63,614 nucleotides of DNA from Alcaligenaceae bacterium SAGV5 (GCA_009360345.1 SPDP01000012.1:1-63614), one strand, 5' to 3'; counted from the stretch's first letter, positions 17,377 to 26,602 are shown. Numbers and translations: made by a program. Notes: generated by a model not told the origin, from the letters alone.

Positions 17377-18528
17377 TTATTGCGCCGATGATAGCCCAGC
17401 GGCCTGCGCGTGTTCGGTTTCCGCGAGCAAGCGCCGCCGGCGCTCGGCATACGGCAGCCGCGCCAACTCGCGCGCTTCGTCCAGGAACGGCGCGAGGCTG
17501 CCGTCGCGGCAACTCTCGCAGCGGCGCGCCATGGCCAGCAGCGCCGGCACCCACTGGTGGTAGGCCCCCATGGCCGCGAATTGCGCGTTGTTCAACGTCT
17601 GCGCGAACCAGGCATCATAGCCGGCGTAGCCATTCCACCGCTCGCGCTTCATCTGCTCGTAGCGGGACCTCAGGCCGGCGATGATTTCGGCCTTGCGCGC
17701 GCGCCGCCGCTCGATCTCGTCCGGCCCCAGGCCCACCGGATCGGGCGTGGTGGGCGCCGGCCCCTGGCGGGTGCCGGTCTCGCCGTAGGCCTGCGCCAGT
17801 TGCCGCCGTGTCTCCAGCAGCAGCGCGACGAAGTCGCGCCGGCGCGCGTCGAAGGCCTCATAGGCGGGCCGCAGCGATTGGTTCTGCGGTTCCCGCAGCC
17901 AGCGCTCGACGCCGATCTGCTCCACCGCCGTGGCCAGCGACTCGTTGAATGTCGTGTCGTTCTTCGCGTAGACCGCCTGATGGGTCAGTTCGTGGAAAAC
18001 CAGGCGCGCGACCTCGGCCGGCGGCAGGCGGATGAAGGTGTTGACGAAAGGATCGGGATACCAGCCCAGGGTGGAATAGGCGGGCACGCCCCCCACGTGC
18101 ACGTCCCAGCCCTGGTCCCGCAGCTCGCCGGCCATCCGCCTCGCGTCGGCCTCGCTGTAGTAGCCGCGGTAGTCTATGCAACCCACCACCGGGAAGCAGG
18201 ACTGCTTGAGCCGCAAGGACAACGCCGGCGTGGCGAAGACATTCCAGACGACGTAGGGCCGCTTGAGGTCGGCGTATTCGGTGTAGCTGCGGTTGTCGGG
18301 CAGGCCCAGCACCTGGCTGGCGTAGCGGCGCGCGTCCTGCGCGTAGCGCAAACGCTCGCGCAAATCCACCGGCGTGGAAGGATCGGCCAGGACCTGGTCC
18401 ACCGGCCGCGCGGCCTGCAGCAGCGACGAATGTCCGGCGACGGATTGCGCGTAATAGCGCAGGTCGGCGCATCCGGCCAGCGCCCCGGCCAGGACCAGGA
18501 CGCCCCAGGCCGTCCGGCCCCTTGTCAT
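17377..18528 (-). CDS. Lipoprotein aminopeptidase (Aminopep family, HExxH)
   Basis: The ATG at 18528 gives a lipoprotein signal (MTRGRTAWGVLVLAGALAGC, lipobox LAGC); two upstream ATGs at 18540 and 18552 give poorer signals. The body contains a zinc-peptidase motif HELTHQ near residue 177, followed by NESLATAVE as the candidate third ligand. This matches the Pfam family of putative aminopeptidases common in beta-proteobacteria. The protein is about 383 residues and probably tethered to a membrane facing the periplasm. It is not clearly in an operon with its neighbours. Confidence 0.82.
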   Translation of the reverse strand: MTRGRTAWGVLVLAGALAGCADLRYYAQSVAGHSSLLQAARPVDQVLADPSTPVDLRERLRYAQDARRYASQVLGLPDNRSYTEYADLKRPYVVWNVFATPALSLRLKQSCFPVVGCIDYRGYYSEADARRMAGELRDQGWDVHVGGVPAYSTLGWYPDPFVNTFIRLPPAEVARLVFHELTHQAVYAKNDTTFNESLATAVEQIGVERWLREPQNQSLRPAYEAFDARRRDFVALLLETRRQLAQAYGETGTRQGPAPTTPDPVGLGPDEIERRRARKAEIIAGLRSRYEQMKRERWNGYAGYDAWFAQTLNNAQFAAMGAYHQWVPALLAMARRCESCRDGSLAPFLDEARELARLPYAERRRRLLAETEHAQAAGLSSAQ

Positions 18529-18713
18529 TACACTCGCCATAGACAAGCTCATTGGAGATAATGGCTATGGTAACCGCCGGCCCTCGGGCAACCGACACCC
18601 GGCCGGCGACGCCGGACACGGCGCGGCACATCGGCCCTTCCCGCCTTCGCGACCGCCTGGACAAGGCGCGGCGCGCTCCCGCCCGCGGGGGGGCAACGCT
18701 ACGGAGCTTCCAC

Positions 18714-19919
18714 ATGAATCTGCTCGAACCCATCGTCGCCTTCCAGAGCGACCTGAAGACGATACGGCGCGATCTCCACGCCCACCCCGAGTTGTGCTAC
18801 GAGGAACACCGCACGTCGGACACCATCGCCCGCCTGCTGGAAGACTGGGGCATCCCCGTCGTGCGCGGGCTGGGCGGCACCGGCCTGGTCGGCGTCCTGG
18901 AAGGCGCGGACAGGAACGGCCCGGCCATCGGTCTGCGGGCCGACATGGACGCCCTGCCCCTGCAGGAACTCAACACCTTCGAACATGCCAGCGTGCATCC
19001 CGGGAAGATGCACGCCTGCGGGCACGACGGCCACTGCGCCATGCTGCTGGGCGCCGCCCGCCACCTGGCGGCGCACCGCGACTTCCCCGGCACCGTCTAC
19101 CTGATCTTCCAGCCGGCCGAGGAAGGCGGCGGCGGCGGCAAGGCCATGGTCGACGACGGGCTGTTCACGCGCTTTCCCATGGAAGCCGTGTTCGGCATGC
19201 ACAACTGGCCCGGCATCCCCGTCGGCAGCTTCGCCGTCACCCCCGGCCCGATGATGGCCTCCAGCAACGACTTCCGCATCGTGGTCAAGGGCAAGGGCAC
19301 CCACGCCGCCTTGCCTCACCTGGGCATCGACCCGGTCATGATCGCGGTGCAGCTGGCGCAATCGCTGCAGACCATCCTGACCCGCAACAAGAAACCCATC
19401 GACACCGCGGTGCTCAGCATCACCCAGATCCACGCGGGCACGACCACCAACATCGTCCCGGATGAAGCCGAAATGGTGGGCACGGTGCGCACTTTCACCA
19501 TCGACGTGCTGGATCTGATCGAGCAGCGCATGCGGGAAATCGCGCAGGGCATGGAACTGGCCCACGGCGCCCGGATCGAGGTCGACTTCCAGCGCAAGTA
19601 CCCGCCGCTGATCAACCACCCCGACGAGACCCGATTCGTGGCGGACGTGCTGCGATCGCTGGTCGGGCCGGACCAGGTCGACGCCGCCACCGAACCCACG
19701 ATGGGCGCCGAAGACTTTGCCTTCATGTTGCAGGAAAAGCCCGGCTGCTACGTCTTCATCGGCAATGGCGACGGCGCGCACCGCGAGTCCGGCCACGGGC
19801 TGGGGCCGTGCACCCTGCACAACGGCAGCTACGATTTCAACGACGACCTGCTGCCGCTGGGGGCCAGCTTCTGGGTGAAGCTGGTCAGCGACTGGTTCGC
19901 TCGGCCTCGATCAGTATGA
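18714..19919 (+). CDS. M20-family amidohydrolase (hippurate hydrolase-like)
   Basis: A 401-residue M20D peptidase/amidohydrolase. Metal-site blocks are intact: HAHPELCYEE near residue 20, GLRADMDALPL near 78, MHACGHDGHCAMLLGAA near 100, QPAEEGGGGGKAMVDDG near 133, and the C-terminal PTMGAEDFAFML. It hydrolyses N-acyl or N-carbamoyl amino acids such as hippurate. The ATG at 18714 was chosen because the protein then begins at the family's usual N-terminus. Its last 35 bases overlap the convergent glycerate kinase gene. Confidence 0.9.
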   Translation: MNLLEPIVAFQSDLKTIRRDLHAHPELCYEEHRTSDTIARLLEDWGIPVVRGLGGTGLVGVLEGADRNGPAIGLRADMDALPLQELNTFEHASVHPGKMHACGHDGHCAMLLGAARHLAAHRDFPGTVYLIFQPAEEGGGGGKAMVDDGLFTRFPMEAVFGMHNWPGIPVGSFAVTPGPMMASSNDFRIVVKGKGTHAALPHLGIDPVMIAVQLAQSLQTILTRNKKPIDTAVLSITQIHAGTTTNIVPDEAEMVGTVRTFTIDVLDLIEQRMREIAQGMELAHGARIEVDFQRKYPPLINHPDETRFVADVLRSLVGPDQVDAATEPTMGAEDFAFMLQEKPGCYVFIGNGDGAHRESGHGLGPCTLHNGSYDFNDDLLPLGASFWVKLVSDWFARPRSV

Positions 19920-21168
19920 CGCGGTAGTCGTTGACATTGGTCAGCGTGGGACCGGTCATGACCAGGGTGTCGAGCTCCCTGAAATAACCCCAGGCGTCGT
20001 TGGCGTCCAGCCACGGGCCCGGCGTGACGCCCCGGGCCGCCGCCCGGCGCAGGCGCTCGCTGTCCCACCATGCGCCGGCATTGTCCTCGCTGCCGTCTAT
20101 GCCGTCGGTATCGCAGGCCAGGGCCGAGACCCTGGCTTCGCCGCACAGCTCGGCGGCCAGCGACAGCAGGAACTCGGTGCAGCGGCCGCCGCGGCCGCCC
20201 CCACGCACCGTGACCGTGCATTCGCCCCCCGACACCAGCGCCACCGGCGCATCGAAAGGTTCGCCGTGCCGCAATACCTGGCGTGCCAGCGCGGCATAGA
20301 CCTTTGCCACCTCGCGGGCCTCGCCGGTGACGGTATCTCCCAGCACCACCGCCTGGATGCCCGCGCGCCGAAGGACGCGCGCGCCGGCCTGCAGGCTTTG
20401 CTGGGCGGTCGCGATGACGCGGTTCTCCACCCGCTCGAACACGGGATCGCCGGCCTTGGGTGTCTCGGGATGATGCCCCGCGGCCCCGCCCTCCAGCCAG
20501 TCGAGCACCGGTTGCGGCGCCTGCACGCCGTGGCGGCGCAGGATGTCGAGCGCGTCGGCATAGGTGCTGGGATCGGCCACGGTGGGGCCGGAGGCGATGG
20601 CGGACGGATCGTCGCCCGCGACGTCGGACACGATCAGGCCCAGGACCCGGGCCCGCGTGCATGCGGCCAGGCGTCCGCCCTGCAATTGCGACAGGTGCTT
20701 GCGCACCACGTTCATCGACTCGATGGGTGCGCCGCTGCGCAGCAGCGACTGGGTGACCTCCCGCAGCGCGGCCATGGGCACCGCCGGCACCGGCAGCGAC
20801 AACAGGCTGGAACCTCCGCCGGACACGAGCACGATCAACAGGTCATCGTCGCCCAGTTCCGAGGCCAGCCGCAGGATGTCGCCGGCGGCCCGTTCACCGG
20901 CCGCGTCGGGCACCGGATGGCCGGCCTCGACGCAGGCGATGCGCTCCAGCGGCATGCCGTGCCCGTAGCGGGTCACGACCAGTCCTTCCAGCTGGGCGTC
21001 GGCGGGCCAGGCGGCCTCGACGGCGCGGGCCATGCTGGCGGCGGCCTTGCCCGCGCCGACGACGACCGTGCGGCCCCTGGGTGGGGCCGGAAGGTGGCGG
21101 GCGGTGATGTGCAGGGGGTCGGCCGCGGCGACGGCGGCTTGAAACGATTCCAGGAGGAGCTGATGCAT
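19885..21168 (-). CDS. ttuD: Glycerate 2-kinase (MOFRL family, TtuD/GckA-like)
   Basis: A DUF4147/MOFRL-family kinase of about 427 residues: VVVGAGKAAASMARAVE near residue 35, LVSGGGSSLLSLP near 110, SDVAGDDPSAIASGPT near 180, then the MOFRL domain with SGGECTVTVRG and DTDGIDGSEDNAGA. It phosphorylates D-glycerate to 2-phosphoglycerate. The start is uncertain: ATG 21168 opens at the family N-terminus, while ATG 21210 would add 14 residues; neither has a strong ribosome site. With the tartrate dehydrogenase at 24.3-25.4 kb it would complete tartrate to 2-phosphoglycerate. Confidence 0.87.
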   Translation of the reverse strand: MHQLLLESFQAAVAAADPLHITARHLPAPPRGRTVVVGAGKAAASMARAVEAAWPADAQLEGLVVTRYGHGMPLERIACVEAGHPVPDAAGERAAGDILRLASELGDDDLLIVLVSGGGSSLLSLPVPAVPMAALREVTQSLLRSGAPIESMNVVRKHLSQLQGGRLAACTRARVLGLIVSDVAGDDPSAIASGPTVADPSTYADALDILRRHGVQAPQPVLDWLEGGAAGHHPETPKAGDPVFERVENRVIATAQQSLQAGARVLRRAGIQAVVLGDTVTGEAREVAKVYAALARQVLRHGEPFDAPVALVSGGECTVTVRGGGRGGRCTEFLLSLAAELCGEARVSALACDTDGIDGSEDNAGAWWDSERLRRAAARGVTPGPWLDANDAWGYFRELDTLVMTGPTLTNVNDYRVILIEAERTSR

Positions 21169-21312
21169 ACGCGGGGAACGGCTGATGTCTCTTTTCGTGG
21201 TGGTAGCCATTATGGCGACCCGCCGCGGCTTGGCTAGCTGGATGAAATCCCTATTCCACCCGCCGCGCCGGCATGCACCACCGTCCCGCGTAGCACCTTG
21301 TTGCAATCGCCG

Positions 21313-22023
21313 TCAGGCGGACGGCGCGGCCGGAATCTGCAAGCCCCGCTGCACGGCGGGACGCGCCACGAAAGCGTCCAGCACCCGCTTCACATTGGGA
21401 AAATCGCCGAATCCCACCAGGTCGCCCGCGCCGTAGAAACCGACCAGGTTGCGCACCCACGGGAAGGTCGCGATATCGGCAATACCGTAGCCGTCGCCCA
21501 GGATCCAGGCCTTGCCGTCCAGTTGCCGCTCCAGCACGCCCAGCAGCCGGCGCGATTCAGCCACGTAGCGGTCGCGGGGACGCTTGTCCTCGTAGTCCTT
21601 GCCGGCGAATTTGTGGAAAAACCCCACCTGGCCGAACATGGGGCCGATGCCCCCCATCTGGAACATCACCCACTGCATGGCCTGGTAGCGGCCGGCGGGA
21701 TCCTGCGGAATGAACTGGCCCGATTTCTCGGCCAGGTAGATCAGGATGGCGCCCGATTCGAACAACGGCAACGGCTTGCCGCCCGGGCCGTCGGGATCGA
21801 GGATGGCGGGGATCTTGTTGTTCGGGTTGAGCGACAGGAACTCCGGCGACATCTGGTCCTGGGTATCGAACGCCACCCGGTGCGGCTCGTACGGCAGGCC
21901 GGTTTCTTCCAGCATGATCGAGGCCTTCACGCCGTTGGGGGTGGGCAGCGAGTAGAGCTGGATGCGGTCCGGATGTTGCGCGGGCCACTTGCGGGTGATC
22001 GGGAAAGCGGACAGATCCGTCAT
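21313..22023 (-). CDS. Glutathione S-transferase, YghU/YfcG type
   Basis: A 236-residue GST-family protein starting at ATG 22023, which has AAGGA upstream. The N-terminal thioredoxin domain has LYSLPTPNGVKASIMLEETGLPYE, with Asn in the TPNG turn as in the disulfide-bond oxidoreductases YfcG and YghU. It continues with NPNNKIPAI and ESGAILIYLAEK. The all-helical C-terminal domain ends with RGLQIPAAP. It probably reduces disulfides or peroxides with glutathione in the cytoplasm. Confidence 0.87.
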   Translation of the reverse strand: MTDLSAFPITRKWPAQHPDRIQLYSLPTPNGVKASIMLEETGLPYEPHRVAFDTQDQMSPEFLSLNPNNKIPAILDPDGPGGKPLPLFESGAILIYLAEKSGQFIPQDPAGRYQAMQWVMFQMGGIGPMFGQVGFFHKFAGKDYEDKRPRDRYVAESRRLLGVLERQLDGKAWILGDGYGIADIATFPWVRNLVGFYGAGDLVGFGDFPNVKRVLDAFVARPAVQRGLQIPAAPSA

Positions 22024-22139
22024 GGGGAATCCTTGCTCGATGAATGGGTCGATCCGCCGGACTATACCAGCCGCGAACGGCGGCGATACCAAGGGCCGGG
22101 CCGTAGAATATTGATGAAGATCGATCAACCTTGAAGACC

Positions 22140-23399
22140 ATGCCGCACAAGGACTATCTCAGCGCCAAGGAAGCCGTGGAGTTGCTGGGCATACGCATGC
22201 AGACGCTCTACGCCTACGTCAGCAAGGGCTGGATACGCAGCGTCAAGCAGCCGGACACGCGACAGCGCCTGTACCTTCACGAGGACGTGCTGCGGGTCAA
22301 GGCGCGCTCCAGCGCCCGCTCGGGACACGGGGCGGTGGCCGCCTCCGCCATGAACTGGGGCGAGCCCATCATCCCCACCTCGATCACCGAGATCCGGTCC
22401 GACGGCCCCCACTACCGCGGCCACTCCGCCGTGCGGCTGGCTCGCGGGCATGCCAGCTACGAAGCGGTGTGCGAACTGTTGTGGACCGGCGTCTGGCACG
22501 ATGCGCCGCGCCGCTGGGACACGGGCATCACGCCCAGGCTCCAGGAAACCCTGCTGGAATCGCTCGCGCCGCCCAAATCCAACAGCGGGTTGCTGGAAAT
22601 CATGGCCATCGTCACCCTGCGCCTGGGCATGTCGCGCGGGTCGGTGGAGGATCGCATGCGCGGCGGCCACATGCACGAAGCGGCGCGGCAATTGATCAAG
22701 ACCCTGGCCGGCTGCATGGGCCTGGTGTCCCGCCGGCGGCGCTTCCATGCCATCCCCGACGAGGCATCCATGGCCGAAGGCCTGCTGGCGGCCCTGGACC
22801 TGCCGGCCAGCGCCGCCAACCTGCAGGCGATGGAAGCCTTCCTGGTGCTGTTCGCCGACCACGAGCTTTCTCCCAGCACCTTTGCCGCGCGCGTCGCGGC
22901 CTCGGGGGGCTCGACCCTGCACAGTTGCATCGCCTCGGCCATCTGCAGCTCGGCCGGCGTCCACCTGGGCCGGATGTACGACCGGATCGAGGACTTCCTG
23001 CGCGGCGCCGGCAACGCCGCGGGCCTGATGCAGCAGGCTCGCGCGCAGCACGGGCGCGGCGCCAGCGTGCCCGGTTTCGGCCACCCGCTCTACCCCAAGG
23101 GCGACGAACGCGCCGAGCTGCTGATCGAACTGGCGCGCGGGCGGCCGCGCCAGAAGGCGGCCCTCGAACAGATCCATCGCTTCATCGACGACGTGCGCGG
23201 CGAGTTCGGCCTGCATCCCCGGCATGAACTCGGGGGCATCGTCCTGGCCATGGCCATGGGCGTACCGCGCCAATCGGTGGGCACGCTGTTCACGCTCGCG
23301 CGCATGGCGGGCTGGGTCGCGCACGTGCAGGAGCAGCGCCTGAGCGGCATGCTGCTGCGGCCCCGCGCCAAATTCGTGGGCGCCGGCGGCGAACCCTGA
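22140..23399 (+). CDS. HTH domain fused to a citrate synthase-like domain
   Basis: A 419-residue fusion. Residues 1-60 form an excisionase/MerR-like winged HTH (LSAKEAVELLGIRMQTLYAYVSKGWI followed by RQRLYLHEDV). The rest is a citrate synthase fold: HYRGHSA, the FADHELSPSTFAAR block with the first catalytic His, GFGHPLYPKGDER with the second His, and GTLFTLARMAGWVAHVQEQ near the end. The position of the catalytic Asp (family PNVDF) appears here as PRHEL, an Asp-to-Glu change. It may be a 2-carbon-acyl-CoA-sensing regulator or an altered Claisen enzyme. ATG 22140 is used instead of the TTG at 22131. Confidence 0.85.
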   Translation: MPHKDYLSAKEAVELLGIRMQTLYAYVSKGWIRSVKQPDTRQRLYLHEDVLRVKARSSARSGHGAVAASAMNWGEPIIPTSITEIRSDGPHYRGHSAVRLARGHASYEAVCELLWTGVWHDAPRRWDTGITPRLQETLLESLAPPKSNSGLLEIMAIVTLRLGMSRGSVEDRMRGGHMHEAARQLIKTLAGCMGLVSRRRRFHAIPDEASMAEGLLAALDLPASAANLQAMEAFLVLFADHELSPSTFAARVAASGGSTLHSCIASAICSSAGVHLGRMYDRIEDFLRGAGNAAGLMQQARAQHGRGASVPGFGHPLYPKGDERAELLIELARGRPRQKAALEQIHRFIDDVRGEFGLHPRHELGGIVLAMAMGVPRQSVGTLFTLARMAGWVAHVQEQRLSGMLLRPRAKFVGAGGEP

Positions 23400-23402
23400 G
23401 CC

Positions 23403-24302
23403 TCAGGCGCCCGACGGCCAGAACGACTCGATCTCGGCCCACAGGGCGTCGGGCGCTTCCTCGGCGATGTAGTGGCCGCAGTCCAGCGCCCGGCCCTCGA
23501 CCTGCGAGGCCTGCCTGCGCCACAGGTCCAGCACATCGAAATAGCGCCCCACCACCCCGCGCCCGCCCCACAGGACCCGCAGCGGGCAATCCACGCGGCT
23601 GCCCTGGCCGCGGTCGGCCCGGTCGTGCTCCAGGTCCACGGTGGCGGCCGCGCGATAGTCCTCGCAGATCGCATGCGCCCAGTGCGGATGGCGCGCGCAG
23701 CGCTCGTACTCGGCCATCGCCCGGTCGGTGAAGGGGGCCAGGCCCGCATGGCGGCCGCCCATGATGGAACGCAGGTAAAAGACCGGATCGGCCCCGATCA
23801 GTTGCTCGGGAAAAGGTGCCGGCTGGATCAGCCAGAACCAGTGGTAATAGGCCTGCGCGAAGCCGCGCGTGGTGCCCTCGTACATATCCAGCGTCGGCGC
23901 GATGTCCAGCAGCATCATCCGCTCGACCCGCTCGGCATGGTCCAGCGCCAGCCGGTGCGCGACACGCGCCCCGCGGTCGTGGGCCAGCACGCCGAAGGTC
24001 TCGTAGCCGATGCAGCGCATCACCTCCACCGCGTCCACCGCCATCGTCCGCTTGGAGAAGGCCTCGTGGCCGGCCGGTTCGTCCGCCGGCACGCCGCTGT
24101 CGCCGTAGCCGCGCAGGTCGATGGCGACGCAGGTGTAGCGGTTGGTGAGCCGGGCCCAGAGCTTGTGCCACATGGCGTGGGACTGGGGATGGCCATGCAT
24201 CAGCAGCAGCGCCGGCCCGGTGCCGCCCACGCGCGCGGCGATGTCCACGCCATTCACGTGGAAGTGCTGCAGCCGGTCGTTGAAGAGGGATATCTCGGAC
24301 AT
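23403..24302 (-). CDS. Alpha/beta hydrolase, fluoroacetate dehalogenase-like
   Basis: A 299-residue alpha/beta hydrolase. The HGHPQSHAMW oxyanion region, nucleophile Asp in AHDRGARVAHRLALDH (about residue 106, with the paired arginines that hold the substrate carboxylate in fluoroacetate dehalogenase), the YYHWFWLIQPAPFPE cap segment and the terminal His in DCGHYIAEE all fit the haloacetate dehalogenase group. It would replace halogen by hydroxyl on a 2-haloacetate. Close relatives include epoxide and ester hydrolases, so the substrate is probable rather than certain. Eight bases separate it from the tartrate dehydrogenase gene, so they are co-transcribed. Confidence 0.82.
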   Translation of the reverse strand: MSEISLFNDRLQHFHVNGVDIAARVGGTGPALLLMHGHPQSHAMWHKLWARLTNRYTCVAIDLRGYGDSGVPADEPAGHEAFSKRTMAVDAVEVMRCIGYETFGVLAHDRGARVAHRLALDHAERVERMMLLDIAPTLDMYEGTTRGFAQAYYHWFWLIQPAPFPEQLIGADPVFYLRSIMGGRHAGLAPFTDRAMAEYERCARHPHWAHAICEDYRAAATVDLEHDRADRGQGSRVDCPLRVLWGGRGVVGRYFDVLDLWRRQASQVEGRALDCGHYIAEEAPDALWAEIESFWPSGA

Positions 24303-24309
24303 GGCGGCC

Positions 24310-25377
24310 CTAGCCTCTGGCGACGATTTCCGCCACCGCCTTCCCGACATCCGACGTGACCGCCTTGCCCCCCATGTCGGGCGTGCGCGGCCCGTCGGAC
24401 AGCACGGTCTCGATGGCCGACAGGATGGCGTCGTGCGCCGCCTTGTGGCCCAGGAACTCCAGCATCAGGGCGCCCGACCAGATCTGCGCGATGGGATTGG
24501 CCACGCCCTTGCCGGCAATGTCGGGCGCCGAGCCGTGCACCGGCTCGAACAGCGATGGGAAGCGGCGGTCGGGATTCAGGTTGGCCGAGGGCGCGATGCC
24601 GATGGTGCCGGTGCAGGCGGGTCCCAGGTCGGACAGGATGTCGCCGAACAGGTTGGACGCCACCACCACGTCGAACCAGTCGGGATGCAGCACGAAATTG
24701 GCGGTCAGGATGTCGATGTGGAACTTGTCCACGCGCACATCGCCATACTTGCCCGCCATCGCCTCCACCCGCTCGTCCCAGTAGGGCATGCTGATGGCGA
24801 TGCCGTTGGACTTGGTGGCCGAGGTCAGGTGCTTGCGGGGCCGCGACGCCGCCAGGTCGAAGGCGAACTTCAGCACCCGGTCGACCCCGGTGCGCGTCAT
24901 GACCGTTTCCTGCAGCACGACCTCGCGATCGGTGCCTTCGAACATGCGGCCGCCCACGCTGGAATACTCGCCTTCGGTGTTCTCGCGCACCACGTAGAAA
25001 TCGATGTCGCCCGGCTTGCGGTTGGCCAGCGGCGAGGGCACGCCGGGCATCAGCCGCACCGGACGCAGATTCACGTACTGGTCGAACTCGCGGCGGAACT
25101 TCAGCAGCGAACCCCACAGCGAGACGTGGTCCGGCACCGTGGCCGGCCAGCCCACCGCGCCGAAGAAGATCGCGTCATGGCCGCCGATCTGCTCTTTCCA
25201 GTCGTCCGGCAGCATCGAGCCATGCCGGGCGTAGTACGCGCACGAGGCGAAGTCGAAGCGGTCGAACGACAGCCCGATGCCGAAGCGCGACGCCGCCGCC
25301 TCCAGGACACGCAAACCTTCTGGAACGACCTCGGTGCCGATGCCGTCGCCGGGTATCACTGCAATGCGGTGGGCCAT
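24310..25377 (-). CDS. ttuC: Tartrate dehydrogenase/decarboxylase (TtuC)
   Basis: A 355-residue NAD-dependent beta-decarboxylating dehydrogenase of the IPMDH/ICDH fold. IAVIPGDGIGTEVVPE opens the protein, FYVVRENTEGEYSSVGGR and the NLFGDILSDLGP metal-binding segment follow, and the NAD-binding FEPVHGSAPDIAGKGVANP block is present. The GRMFEGTDREVVLQE spacing and length match tartrate dehydrogenase (YeaU/DmlA and TtuC), which oxidises L- or meso-tartrate and D-malate. ATG 25377 gives the family's normal N-terminus. It is divergent from a LysR gene that presumably controls it, as TtuA controls ttuC in Agrobacterium. Confidence 0.88.
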   Translation of the reverse strand: MAHRIAVIPGDGIGTEVVPEGLRVLEAAASRFGIGLSFDRFDFASCAYYARHGSMLPDDWKEQIGGHDAIFFGAVGWPATVPDHVSLWGSLLKFRREFDQYVNLRPVRLMPGVPSPLANRKPGDIDFYVVRENTEGEYSSVGGRMFEGTDREVVLQETVMTRTGVDRVLKFAFDLAASRPRKHLTSATKSNGIAISMPYWDERVEAMAGKYGDVRVDKFHIDILTANFVLHPDWFDVVVASNLFGDILSDLGPACTGTIGIAPSANLNPDRRFPSLFEPVHGSAPDIAGKGVANPIAQIWSGALMLEFLGHKAAHDAILSAIETVLSDGPRTPDMGGKAVTSDVGKAVAEIVARG

Positions 25378-25496
25378 GGATGAAACGTCCTCGTCGTGGT
25401 GGCGCCGGCGCGCAAGCCTGTCGCGAAACCGGTGCGGGATGGAATGGATCAAGTGTATCTCGCGCTTGCCCTTCATAATTGAACGAGATAAAAACT

Positions 25497-25519
25497 ATTG
25501 TTGAACTCAAATTAACAAT
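25497..25519. promoter_or_regulatory. Perfect dyad at the start of the divergent LysR gene
   Basis: ATTGTT (25497-25502) and AACAAT (25514-25519) form an exact inverted repeat with an 11-base spacer, the T-N11-A geometry typical of LysR-family sites. The right arm overlaps the ATG of the LysR gene (25518). The surrounding 50 bases are strikingly AT-rich for this genome. Binding here would autorepress the regulator while leaving the ttuC promoter side accessible. Confidence 0.6.
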
Positions 25520-26438
25520 GGACACCATCTCCGACCTCGCCTTTTTCTCGCTCCTGCTCCGCCACGGCAGCCTGTCGGCCGCCGCCCGCGAACTGGGCCT
25601 GTCCACCCCCGCCGTCAGCAAGCGCCTGCAGCGGCTGGAGCAGCGCCTGGGCGTACGCCTGCTCAACCGCACCACCCGCCGCATCGCGCTGACCCACGAG
25701 GGCGACATCTACCTGCGCGAAGGCAGCCGCATCCTGGCCGATGTCGAGGAACTCGAGCACACCGTGGGCCGCAGCCGCGACGAACCCCGCGGCCTGCTGC
25801 GCATCAACGCCACCCTGGGCTTCGGCCGCCACCATATTGCCCCCGCCGTCTCCGACTTCATCAAACGCTTCCCCGCCGTCCAGGCGCAACTGCACCTGAC
25901 CGACCGCCCCGCCAGCCTGCTGGACGAATCCTTCGACGTCTGCATCCGCATCGGCGACCTGCCCGACGCCCGGCTGACCGCGCGCAAGCTCGCCTCCAAC
26001 CGGCGCCTGCTCTGCGCCTCGCCGCGCTACCTCAAGCACCACGCGCCGCCGCAGTCCCCTCGCGACCTCGCCCATCATCCCTGCATCGTGATCCGCGAAA
26101 GCGACACCGCCTACGGAACCTGGCATCTGCATTCGGGCCACCGCAAGGAGTCGGTCAAGGTCCGCGGCCCGCTCAGCGCCAACGATGGCGAAAGCGCGCT
26201 GCTGTGGGCGCTGGAGGGCCACGGCATCATCATGCGTTCGGAATGGGAGGTCAGCGCCTACCTGCGCTCGGGCAGGCTCGCGACCGTGCTGGCAGACTGG
26301 CACACGCCTTCGGCCGACATCTTCGCGCTCTATCCGGAGCGGCAGAACCTGTCGGCCAAGACAACGGCCTTCGTCCAGTTCCTGGCGGACCGGTTTTCGA
26401 ACCGGCTGCGCGACAAAGAGGGAGGCTTGCTCTGGTAG
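25518..26438 (+). CDS. LysR-family regulator of the tartrate genes (TtuA/DmlR-like)
   Basis: A 306-residue LTTR of the CrgA/DmlR branch: MDTISDLAFFSLLLRHGSL, AARELGLSTPAVSKRLQRLE and VRLLNRTTRRIALTHEG are characteristic. The start ATG at 25518 matches the family. It is divergent from the tartrate dehydrogenase gene with a 140-base intergenic region carrying an operator-like dyad. It likely activates ttuC in response to tartrate or malate. Confidence 0.88.
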   Translation: MDTISDLAFFSLLLRHGSLSAAARELGLSTPAVSKRLQRLEQRLGVRLLNRTTRRIALTHEGDIYLREGSRILADVEELEHTVGRSRDEPRGLLRINATLGFGRHHIAPAVSDFIKRFPAVQAQLHLTDRPASLLDESFDVCIRIGDLPDARLTARKLASNRRLLCASPRYLKHHAPPQSPRDLAHHPCIVIRESDTAYGTWHLHSGHRKESVKVRGPLSANDGESALLWALEGHGIIMRSEWEVSAYLRSGRLATVLADWHTPSADIFALYPERQNLSAKTTAFVQFLADRFSNRLRDKEGGLLW

Positions 26439-26602
26439 GCCGGCTCACGCAACGGCAACCACGGCCGGCGAACCATCAAGAGCGACGGTGGAACATCGTC
26501 GAACACCGCGGCGCCCCCGGAGCGGGCCGCCCCGCCCCACCGGCCAAGGACGGGTCAAGAGCTCAATCCCTGGCCATCCAGCAGCCATGATGGCGGGCCA
26601 GC

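Noticed and set aside
18552..18713. N-terminal extension of the M20 amidohydrolase
   Set aside because: The extra 54 codons are Arg/Pro/Ala-rich without a signal peptide, and the family begins at the ATG at 18714.
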